Positions 1-5,938 of a stretch of DNA of 19,690 nt are shown here, piece by piece. Both the position numbers and the translations under genes were made by a program. Position 1 is the stretch's first letter; every line of letters begins with the position of its first letter. The notes beneath the pieces are model-generated. The model did not search any database and was not told the DNA's origin. It saw only the letters and a program-made list of their open reading frames with translations. This stretch comes from Clostridia bacterium (GTDB lineage Bacteria > Bacillota_A > Clostridia > Oscillospirales > CAG-272): contig JAFTLD010000024.1 in assembly GCA_017452945.1 (NCBI GenBank), forward strand, positions 1-19,690. Direction: 5' to 3'.

Positions 1-2
1 AA

Positions 3-46
3 AAGAGAGAGTTTTACGGAATTTTACTTCCGCATTACTCTCTCTT
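3..46. terminator. Bidirectional terminator hairpin
   Basis: A perfect 10-bp stem (AAGAGAGAGT at 3-12 with ACTCTCTCTT at 37-46) encloses a second 5-bp stem (CGGAA at 17-21 with TTCCG at 28-32) around a six-base loop. On the plus strand it is followed by a T-rich tract at 50-57. On the minus strand it runs into T residues at the window edge. It most likely ends the minus-strand operon that finishes with acpP, and could also end a plus-strand gene lying outside the window. Confidence 0.8.
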
Positions 47-66
47 CTGTTTTTATTGCCAGTTTC

Positions 67-100
67 GCATTTGTAATACAAATGCCGTCGGGCTATGCCC
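67..100. repeat. Two adjacent palindromes between acpP and its terminator
   Basis: Positions 67-85 form a perfect palindrome, GCATTTGTA-A-TACAAATGC (9-bp arms, one central base). Four bases further on, GGGC-TAT-GCCC lies at 90-100. Both sit in what should be the 3' untranslated part of the acpP transcript. They could be RNA hairpins, a protein-binding site for a gene to the left, or part of a dispersed repeat. The sequence alone does not decide. No gene is visible in 47-173 apart from these. Confidence 0.5.
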
Positions 101-173
101 ATACCCTTATTCAAATTCTCCGATAAGGACATCACCCATTTTGCTCGGTCTTTTTTCTTATGCAATTTTGCGT

Positions 174-395
174 TTATGCCTTAGCAGCAAGGTAATCGCA
201 CACGTCCTGCACGGTTTCGAATTTAACGGGCTCGGTAAACTGGAAGCCGAATGCTGCCTCGATCTCCATAGCCAGCAGCATGATGGAGAGGGAGTCCAGC
301 TTGAGGTCTTCCATCAGCTTGGTGTCGGGGGTTACGGTGCTGACGTCAATTCCGGGGTTGACTCTCCCGATGATCTCTTTGAGTTGGTCAAGCAT
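174..395 (-). CDS. acpP: Acyl carrier protein
   Basis: This 73-residue acyl carrier protein carries acyl chains as thioesters on a 4'-phosphopantetheine arm in the cytoplasm. The attachment motif Asp-Ser-Leu is seen at residues 34-36 (Ser35), in the sequence LKLDSLS, at the usual place for the family, and the length is typical. The ATG at 395 was chosen because an AAAGGA ribosome site precedes it and the protein then starts MLDQLKEII like normal ACPs. A longer in-frame reading to 542 would run back through the hairpin repeats and is unlikely. It is the last gene of the fatty-acid operon, about 100 bases after the acyltransferase. That context suggests a partner ACP for PlsX or the acyltransferase rather than necessarily the main housekeeping ACP. 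No promoter was recognised in the gap. Confidence 0.9.
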   Translation of the reverse strand: MLDQLKEIIGRVNPGIDVSTVTPDTKLMEDLKLDSLSIMLLAMEIEAAFGFQFTEPVKFETVQDVCDYLAAKA

Positions 396-430
396 GATAA
401 TATAAGTCCTTTCATGATATGTAATAATAT

Positions 431-494
431 GTGGGGCGTCGAGGACGTCGCCCCCTACAAGGAAACGCGGACAGTCGGGGACGCCTGTCCCTAC
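431..494 (-). repeat. Tandem pair of 28-base hairpin repeats with covarying stems
   Basis: Read on the minus strand, two 28-base units (467-494 and 431-458) are separated by 8 bases. Each starts GTAGG and shares a loop core CGTCC-(C/T)-CGAC. In unit 1 the stem is GGACAG with CTGTCC. In unit 2 it is GGGGCG with CGCCCC. Three of the six base pairs differ, and each difference is compensated on the other arm. The first unit begins immediately after the acyltransferase stop codon, and the pair fills most of the gap before acpP. It resembles the short GTAGGG-type intergenic palindromic repeats I recall from gut Clostridia, but copy number in this genome cannot be seen here. Confidence 0.7.
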
Positions 495-495
495 G

Positions 496-1626
496 TTAGA
501 TTTTTTTAATATAGGATCTGCGGCGCTTATGCTGTGTGGCATCGAAATACTTCCACTGCGCCATGACTTGGGTATTGGTTTCGAGGTTTAAGTTGGTTTC
601 GGCATATTCGATCTTGCCGCTTGAGAGATATTCGGTCATTTTTTGCAGCATGACCGCGTTGATCCCTGCTGCCTGATATTCGGGCAGGATGCCGATCAGA
701 CCAAGGTCAACCGTTTTGGGATTTTTGGCTGCTTGCAGCACTTTGCAGATGGTGATTGGCGTAAGTCTGCCGCCGCTTTTCTGCAGCGCAGAACCGATAC
801 CCGGAATACAGAGCGCAAAAGACACCACGCGCTCGTTTTTATCGCAGATGATGATCAGATATTCCTTGTTGAGTATCAGCATAAACTGGTCGATCATTTG
901 CTTTTTCATATTCTCAGTGAATGGCACGGCACCAAACAAATGCGCATAGCACTCATCAAGGCAGGAAAAAAAGCCGTCCTTGTACTTATCAATATACTGC
1001 TTTTTGGTCATTTGGGAGCTGTCTACAACGTGCAAATCAGAAAGCTCCAGCGCACGATCGGCAACACGCGCAAGCATTGGGTTGGGCTCTTTGGGCGCAC
1101 GCAGGCGGAACTCCAGCCAGTCGATCTCCTTTTGGTAACCACAGGCTTCGAGCAATGCGGGATAATAATCGTAGTTATACTGTTCCTCGAAGGTAGACAG
1201 CTGGTCAAAGCCCTCGATCAAAAGTCCTTCACGCTCAAGGTCGCTGTATCCGAGCGGACCGCAAACCGTATCCATGCCCTGCTCTGCTGCCCAATTTTCC
1301 ACCGCTTCAAACAGTGCCTTTGCAACACTCACGTCATTGATCGCATCAAAGCGGGTAAAGCGCACACGCTTCTCGCCTCGCAGCGCATTTGACTGATTTT
1401 GCAAAATGCCCTGAATACGGCCTACCACCCGTTTGCCTTGCATCGCAAGGAAAAACACGGTCTGACAGGTGTCGCTGTAGGCATGGTTTTTCTTGAACTG
1501 CGCCATCTCGTCACCGTAAAGCGGTGGCACAAAACAAGGATGATTCTTATAAAGCTTTAATGGGAATTGCACGAAGGCTCTCTTTTGCGCCCGCGTGGTC
1601 ACCCGGACGATTTTCATGTCCTTCAT
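496..1626 (-). CDS. GNAT-fold acyltransferase, large (376 aa), YghO-like
   Basis: This 376-residue cytoplasmic protein resembles a family of long GNAT-type proteins, often labelled N-acetyltransferase or YghO-like. The recognisable family pattern is an N-terminal stretch with FVQFPLKLYKNHPCFVPPL (residues 12-30), then EKRVRF followed by a DAINDVSVAKALFEAVE-type stretch, then GPLGYSD and YNYDYYP. The C-terminal half holds a GNAT-like segment, LGLIGILPEYQAAGINAVM, then ETN and a basic tail KRRRSYIKKI. The acyl donor and acceptor are unknown. It lies between the DegV protein and acpP, so an acyl-ACP, acyl-CoA or acyl-phosphate donor is plausible (inference). The ATG at 1626 begins 8 bases after the degV stop. 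A TTG at 1632 and an ATG at 1617 (AAGGA but only one base of spacing) are less likely starts. Some long GNAT proteins make N-acyl lipids such as ceramides, but that function is not established here. Confidence 0.75.
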   Translation of the reverse strand: MKDMKIVRVTTRAQKRAFVQFPLKLYKNHPCFVPPLYGDEMAQFKKNHAYSDTCQTVFFLAMQGKRVVGRIQGILQNQSNALRGEKRVRFTRFDAINDVSVAKALFEAVENWAAEQGMDTVCGPLGYSDLEREGLLIEGFDQLSTFEEQYNYDYYPALLEACGYQKEIDWLEFRLRAPKEPNPMLARVADRALELSDLHVVDSSQMTKKQYIDKYKDGFFSCLDECYAHLFGAVPFTENMKKQMIDQFMLILNKEYLIIICDKNERVVSFALCIPGIGSALQKSGGRLTPITICKVLQAAKNPKTVDLGLIGILPEYQAAGINAVMLQKMTEYLSSGKIEYAETNLNLETNTQVMAQWKYFDATQHKRRRSYIKKI

Positions 1627-1634
1627 AAGCAATA

Positions 1635-2537
1635 TTATTCCAGAGGCTCATCCTCGCGACGCAGGAAGAGCAAGCCGTAGCCTGCCAGCCAGGGGCCATT
1701 GTGGCAGCCGCTGACGGGAGAGGTGATGACCTTTTCATGGTTTACATGAATGTCGTACTTCTTCTCGATCTCCACAAGCTCTTCAAGCAGCGAAGGGCCT
1801 GTGTAGGTATGCCAGAGCAGATAGTCGGCAGGATCGCGGTCACCGATCATTTCCTTTAAGATCTCGCAGGTTCTTGCCAGTGCCTTTTTGGGAGTACGGA
1901 CGCTCTGCAGCGCGCAAAGCTCACCCTCGTGGGTGAAATGTACAACGGGGCAGATATTGAGCATCTTACCCATAAGAGCCTTACCGCCCTTGAGTCTGCC
2001 GTTATAAATCAGGTAGTCCAGCTTTGCATCAACGCCAAGGAATTCCTGGTGCTTGATCATCCAGTTGATCTCCTTTAAGATGGTATCGGTAGGAACGCCC
2101 TTTTCGATCATCTCGGCAGCCTTGATAGCCAGCAGACCCTCGCCAAAGCAAGTGATCTTGGCATCGATGACGATGATGTTCATCTTATCCTGAAATTCTT
2201 CTGCAGTCAGACGGATCAGATTGCAGGTACCGCCCAGATATGCGCTGAGTGCAATAACAATGACCTCGCGGTAACCCTCGTCGTAAGCTTTTTGGAAATG
2301 CTCTCTGATCGTTTCGGGATTGGGCATTGCTGTCTTGGGCAGATTGTTCTTGGGATCCTCAAGCACCTCAAGCTCTTTGTAGAATGCGTCGGGATCGAGG
2401 TCAAGGCCTTCTAAGTATTCCTTGCCCTTGAAATGCACGTGGATGCGGATGATGTCAATGTCATATTTCTTATAGCGTTCGGGGGCGTACTCGATACAGC
2501 CCGTGGAGGTACACATGACTTTTCTTTTGATTTCCAT
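1635..2537 (-). CDS. degV: DegV family fatty-acid-binding protein (FakB-type)
   Basis: This 300-residue DegV/EDD-fold protein binds a fatty acid and, in FakAB systems, presents its carboxylate to FakA for phosphorylation. The family landmarks are visible: TST near the N-terminus (residues 10-12), PKTAMPNP with Thr69, the LSAYLGGT loop with Ser98, DAKITCFGEG (125-134), LDYLIYNGR (173-181), His243 in the place of the C-terminal head-group histidine, and SPVSGCHNGPWLAGYG near the end. FakA lies two genes upstream with PlsX between them, which strongly supports the FakB role. Chain preference (saturated or unsaturated) cannot be read from the sequence. The start is well supported by AAGGAG 8 bases ahead of the ATG. 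It begins 18 bases after the plsX stop. Confidence 0.88.
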   Translation of the reverse strand: MEIKRKVMCTSTGCIEYAPERYKKYDIDIIRIHVHFKGKEYLEGLDLDPDAFYKELEVLEDPKNNLPKTAMPNPETIREHFQKAYDEGYREVIVIALSAYLGGTCNLIRLTAEEFQDKMNIIVIDAKITCFGEGLLAIKAAEMIEKGVPTDTILKEINWMIKHQEFLGVDAKLDYLIYNGRLKGGKALMGKMLNICPVVHFTHEGELCALQSVRTPKKALARTCEILKEMIGDRDPADYLLWHTYTGPSLLEELVEIEKKYDIHVNHEKVITSPVSGCHNGPWLAGYGLLFLRREDEPLE

Positions 2538-2555
2538 AACGTTACTCCTTTGAAA

Positions 2556-3539
2556 TTATCTTGCATCCTTGCCGTCGAACATAGCCTTATTGCGTGCTAC
2601 GTTAAGCATGATGGCAGAGGTATTTTTGATCGAATCTGCGTTTGCCGCTCCATGCGCCTTGATGATGGGCTTACCAACGCCCAGCAGCTGTGCGCCGCCG
2701 AGCGAGTTAAAATCATAAATGCTCATCAGATAGCCCACAAGCTTCATGATCTCGGGGTTGCCCGTCTTTTTGCCGTAAACCACGATATCGGTAATGATTC
2801 TCTTTGCAATGCCCTCGGAATTCTTGAGCACCTGATTGCCCGCAAAGCCGTCTGCGACAAGCACGTCACAATCACCCGAAAGCGCGTTGGTACCCTCGAT
2901 GTTACCAACAAAGTTCAGCTGTGCATCTGCCTTGAGCAGCGCGTGGGTTTCCTTGACAAGCTTGTTGCCCTTGGTTTCCTCCGCACCGTTGGAAAGAAGG
3001 CCTATGCGCGGATTTTCAATGGCATAGCATTGCTTCATAAGGTCAGAGCCCATATGTGCAAAGTCTACCAGCATGGGAGCGGTACAGTCAATGTTTGCGC
3101 CCGTATCCACAAGGCAGGTAAAGCCGCCCTTTGCTGCGGGCAGAATGGCTGCAAGAGCCGGTCTGCGCAGGGGCTTGGCAGGAACGTAACGAAGTGCGCC
3201 TGCAATCAGTGCGCCCGTGCTGCCTGCATTGATAAGTCCCAGAATATCATCGCGTGCGGCAAGGGCTTGCAGTGCCTTGACCAAAGAGGACTCGGGCTTT
3301 TTGAAAATAGCCTCCATTGGGTTATCATAATTGGTGATGGCATCAGGGGCGTGTACGATCTCGATGCGGTCGTGATCGTATTCTGCCTTTGCAAGCTCCC
3401 CTGCGATCACCTGCTCGTCACCAAACAGCACGATCGAAAGCTCGGGATTCTCAGCAAGTGCCATCAGCGCACCCTGCACGACCATCTCGGGGCCTTTATC
3501 GCTGCCCAACGTGTCTATTGCGATTTTATAAGTTGCCAT
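2556..3539 (-). CDS. plsX: Phosphate acyltransferase PlsX
   Basis: PlsX interconverts acyl-ACP and acyl-phosphate. Acyl-phosphate feeds the PlsY step that makes lysophosphatidic acid at the membrane. This 327-residue protein matches the family throughout: NAGSTGALIAGA (104-115, usually SAGNTGA), LVDTGAN (143-149), LLSNGAEETKGN (181-192), ADGFAGN (229-235) and GGAQLLGV (281-288). One oddity is the N-terminal motif, which reads DTLGSD where most PlsX proteins have DAMGGD. The ATG at 3539 is preferred over the one at 3551 because the GGAGGAA ribosome site lies directly before it and the protein then starts MATYKIAIDT. It follows fakA by 11 bases. Placement next to fakA and degV matches the need to connect acyl-phosphate made by the kinase with the ACP pool. 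Confidence 0.93.
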   Translation of the reverse strand: MATYKIAIDTLGSDKGPEMVVQGALMALAENPELSIVLFGDEQVIAGELAKAEYDHDRIEIVHAPDAITNYDNPMEAIFKKPESSLVKALQALAARDDILGLINAGSTGALIAGALRYVPAKPLRRPALAAILPAAKGGFTCLVDTGANIDCTAPMLVDFAHMGSDLMKQCYAIENPRIGLLSNGAEETKGNKLVKETHALLKADAQLNFVGNIEGTNALSGDCDVLVADGFAGNQVLKNSEGIAKRIITDIVVYGKKTGNPEIMKLVGYLMSIYDFNSLGGAQLLGVGKPIIKAHGAANADSIKNTSAIMLNVARNKAMFDGKDAR

Positions 3540-3550
3540 AATTTCCTCCA

Positions 3551-5200
3551 TTATTCAACTGCGATCAGATAACGGTAGACCTGCTGGCCCCCGATAAATA
3601 CTTCCACGCTCAAATCTTCATAAGTTTCTTCGATAGCCTCGGTCATGGCGACTCGCTCTTGCTCGGAAACACCGTCACCTACAAACAAGGTCAGGATCTC
3701 GCGATCCTCGATATCCTCAATCGTACCAATCATCTTGATCATTGCCTCATATTCATCTGCACAGGAGCAAACAAGCTCTCCGTCCAGAATGCCGATCGAT
3801 TCGCCCTTCTTAACGTCTACGTCACCGATTACGGTATCGCGGATAGCATAGGTGATCTCGCCCGACACCACTGCATCTTTTGCGTCTGTCATATCCGAGA
3901 TCTGATCGTCCGCATCCGGGGTGGCTGCATTGAACACTGCCAATGCGGAATACCCTTGCGGGAAGGACTTGGTGGGCACGACGCGTACGTCCACACCCTC
4001 GCAAAGACTTGCTGCCTGATGCGCTGTCAGCAGAATATTGCCGTTATTGGGCAGCACGATCACGTGATCCACGTCCAACTGCTCAATGGCATCCACGAAA
4101 TCCTGTGCGCTGGGATTGGACGTTTGTCCACCGTCGATGATGATATCTGCGCCCAGCTCAGAGAACAACGCATGCATCCCCTCACCGCTTGCAACCGTAA
4201 TCACACCGTACGGCTTGTGGATCTTTTTCTTTTGCTCTGCAACCGTTCTTTCGGAATGCTGCAGGCTCATATTTTCGATCTTGACTTCTAAGTATTCACC
4301 GTACTTCTGGCAAAGCAGCAGGACGTCTGCAGGCACCATAGTATGTGCGTGCACCTTAAGCACGTCACCGTCACGCAACGCAACGATCGAATTGCAATCC
4401 TTTGCTTCAAGATCGGCACGGAATCCATCCAGATCAAACGCTTCGGGATCTCCCTTTGCCTTTTGCAATCTGACAAGCACCTCGGTGCAATAGCCCCATT
4501 CAAGCGGGCTGTCGGTTGTAAACAAATCGTAATTGACGCCGGGCTTTGCTTCGGCTGCGACCGTGTTGTAGCTCTGTGCCGTGATCTCCTTGCCGGTCAG
4601 CGCGTCGTACATTCCCACAAGCATAGCAAGGTATCCGGCTCCTCCGCTGTCCACCACGTCTGCCTGTGCCAGCACGGGCAGCATTTCCTTGGTCTTTGCC
4701 AGTGTTAGTCTTGCTTGCCCGATCAGAATCTCAAACATCTGCTCTGCGGTAGTATCCTCATTTACATTTTTTACAGTATATTCGGAGCTTTCGCGGAATA
4801 CCGTGAGAATGGTGCCTTCGACGGGATTGGCTACTGCGTGATACGCACGAGCCACGCCTGCTTCAAGTGCCTGTGCAAACTCAGTCACGCTGACACTTTC
4901 GCAATCGGTCAGCGCACCGGCAACTCCTGCTATGTACTGCGAAAGAATCACGCCCGAATTGCCGCGCGCGCCCAGCACGCATCCCTTGGAGAAATTGGCC
5001 AAATGCGCGCCGACTGTATCTTCATCCTGCAGACGTGCAAGTCCGCCCTCCAACGTTTTGGTCATGTTCACACCGGTGTCACCGTCCGGTACGGGAAAAA
5101 CGTTGAGATCGTTGATCTCTTCCATATTGGTTCTCAGACCCTGTACGCCACCCGCAAGCAGCTTACGGATCATCGCACCGTCAAGTCTTATCGTTTCCAT
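3551..5200 (-). CDS. fakA: Fatty acid kinase catalytic subunit FakA (DAK2/DegV-like)
   Basis: FakA uses ATP to phosphorylate a fatty acid held by a FakB/DegV protein, giving acyl-phosphate for phospholipid synthesis. The 549-residue protein has the family architecture. A DhaL/DAK2 nucleotide domain covers residues 1-200, with NVFPVPDGDTG (33-43) binding the metal-nucleotide, LGARGNSG (76-83) and VVDSGGAGY (182-190). A middle domain contains KVHAHT (282-287). A C-terminal DegV-like domain has DGGQTSNPS (356-364) and LPNNGN (383-388). The ATG at 5200 was chosen because AAAGGATGG lies about 8 bases upstream. The ATG at 5212 overlaps that site. It begins 15 bases after the tetR stop and 11 bases before plsX. 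The length fits the family. Confidence 0.93.
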   Translation of the reverse strand: METIRLDGAMIRKLLAGGVQGLRTNMEEINDLNVFPVPDGDTGVNMTKTLEGGLARLQDEDTVGAHLANFSKGCVLGARGNSGVILSQYIAGVAGALTDCESVSVTEFAQALEAGVARAYHAVANPVEGTILTVFRESSEYTVKNVNEDTTAEQMFEILIGQARLTLAKTKEMLPVLAQADVVDSGGAGYLAMLVGMYDALTGKEITAQSYNTVAAEAKPGVNYDLFTTDSPLEWGYCTEVLVRLQKAKGDPEAFDLDGFRADLEAKDCNSIVALRDGDVLKVHAHTMVPADVLLLCQKYGEYLEVKIENMSLQHSERTVAEQKKKIHKPYGVITVASGEGMHALFSELGADIIIDGGQTSNPSAQDFVDAIEQLDVDHVIVLPNNGNILLTAHQAASLCEGVDVRVVPTKSFPQGYSALAVFNAATPDADDQISDMTDAKDAVVSGEITYAIRDTVIGDVDVKKGESIGILDGELVCSCADEYEAMIKMIGTIEDIEDREILTLFVGDGVSEQERVAMTEAIEETYEDLSVEVFIGGQQVYRYLIAVE

Positions 5201-5215
5201 ATATCTTTCCATCCT

Positions 5216-5752
5216 TTAAGTCGTTGTGGGAAGCATGCTGCGCGTCATGCGCTCCATATAAGCGGCAATCGTGCTCACATCGATTCGCTTGCCTTCATCA
5301 CTGAGCAGCCATTGACCAAGCACGTGAACCATGCCGCTGATCATAAAAGTGGCGGTCATGCGCCGTTCCGTGCTGTTTTCACTTCCATCGTATGCCTGCA
5401 TCAGCTTATGCTCCAGCTTTGTCACAAAAGCCTCCATCCGGCCCTTGTAAACCGTGCGCAATTCCTCTGATTGCCTTTCCACAGCTGTAAGCAGCCCCTG
5501 CACGTACGCCTTGGGGGATTCGAACAGGCTCTTCTTTTCGGCAAATGCACTCATCAGCTTTTCAATGCAATTTTCCTCTATTTCATCAGCCAAAGCCAAC
5601 GAATCCACATAATGCTTATAGAACGTGGTCTTATTGATCATAGCCCGTTCACAGATATCTTTGACCTTGATCTTTTCAGGTGTATACTGATCACGCAAGG
5701 AAAGGAACGCTTGCTTGATCTGTTGTTTGGTTTTTACGATCCTGAGATCCAT
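5216..5752 (-). CDS. TetR/AcrR family transcriptional regulator
   Basis: This 178-residue protein has an N-terminal TetR helix-turn-helix (about residues 7-53) ending in the typical INKTTFYKHY recognition-helix pattern, followed by an all-helical ligand-binding region. It is the first gene of the operon containing fakA, plsX, degV, the acyltransferase and acpP. It probably controls that operon in response to a fatty acid, acyl-CoA or acyl-ACP (inference from position). An imperfect inverted repeat overlaps the expected start site of its own promoter, which fits autorepression. The start is supported by AAAGGAG seven bases before the ATG. The ligand and the exact subfamily were not identified. 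It is not homologous to the MarR-type FabT regulator that does a comparable job in streptococci. Confidence 0.88.
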   Translation of the reverse strand: MDLRIVKTKQQIKQAFLSLRDQYTPEKIKVKDICERAMINKTTFYKHYVDSLALADEIEENCIEKLMSAFAEKKSLFESPKAYVQGLLTAVERQSEELRTVYKGRMEAFVTKLEHKLMQAYDGSENSTERRMTATFMISGMVHVLGQWLLSDEGKRIDVSTIAAYMERMTRSMLPTTT

Positions 5753-5782
5753 TCCGGGACTCCTTTCGGTTATTTACAAAAA

Positions 5783-5804
5783 ATAATCAACTTTAGTTGC
5801 TTAT
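5783..5804. promoter_or_regulatory. Likely TetR operator (imperfect inverted repeat)
   Basis: The minus strand reads ATAAGCAACTA followed by AAGTTGATTAT. The two halves match as an inverted repeat at 9 of 11 positions, with a perfect core CAACT-AA-AGTTG. It starts 3 bases downstream of the -10 box of the tetR promoter, so it covers the expected transcription start. That is where a repressor would block initiation. Assignment to the adjacent TetR protein is an inference. Confidence 0.55.
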
Positions 5805-5807
5805 CCA

Positions 5808-5836
5808 ATTATAGTCGTTTATGCAATGTTTGTCAA
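5808..5836 (-). promoter_or_regulatory. Consensus sigma-A promoter for the tetR-fakA operon
   Basis: On the minus strand a perfect -35 box TTGACA (5831-5836) and a perfect -10 box TATAAT (5808-5813) are separated by exactly 17 bases. This is the only obvious promoter for the six-gene lipid operon. Such a consensus promoter would be strong without repression, which fits the operator-like repeat directly downstream. Confidence 0.85.
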
Positions 5837-5866
5837 TAGGTTTTTATAAAAAATGCATCGGTTTTA

Positions 5867-5894
5867 TTGACGATTGGCAAAAATGTGATATAAT
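5867..5894 (+). promoter_or_regulatory. Sigma-A promoter for the xylosidase operon
   Basis: TTGACG (5867-5872) and TATAAT (5889-5894) are separated by 16 bases and lie about 45 bases before the xylosidase start codon. The promoter is divergent from the tetR promoter, with about 30 bases between the two -35 boxes. No recognisable XylR or CcpA site was seen around it. Confidence 0.8.
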
Positions 5895-5938
5895 AAACAT
5901 ATATGCTTTACCAAACCAAAGCAAAGGAGGCCTCGGAT

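Noticed and set aside
431..458. Hairpin acting as a transcription terminator within the lipid operon
   Set aside because: No T-tract follows either hairpin on the minus strand, so simple intrinsic termination is not supported.
2433..3572. 379-codon plus-strand open frame opposite plsX
   Set aside because: PlsX motifs are intact on the minus strand. This frame is Cys- and His-rich shadow sequence.
3659..5470. Several plus-strand open frames of 120-250 codons opposite fakA and tetR
   Set aside because: They overlap certain genes and show no ribosome sites or motifs.
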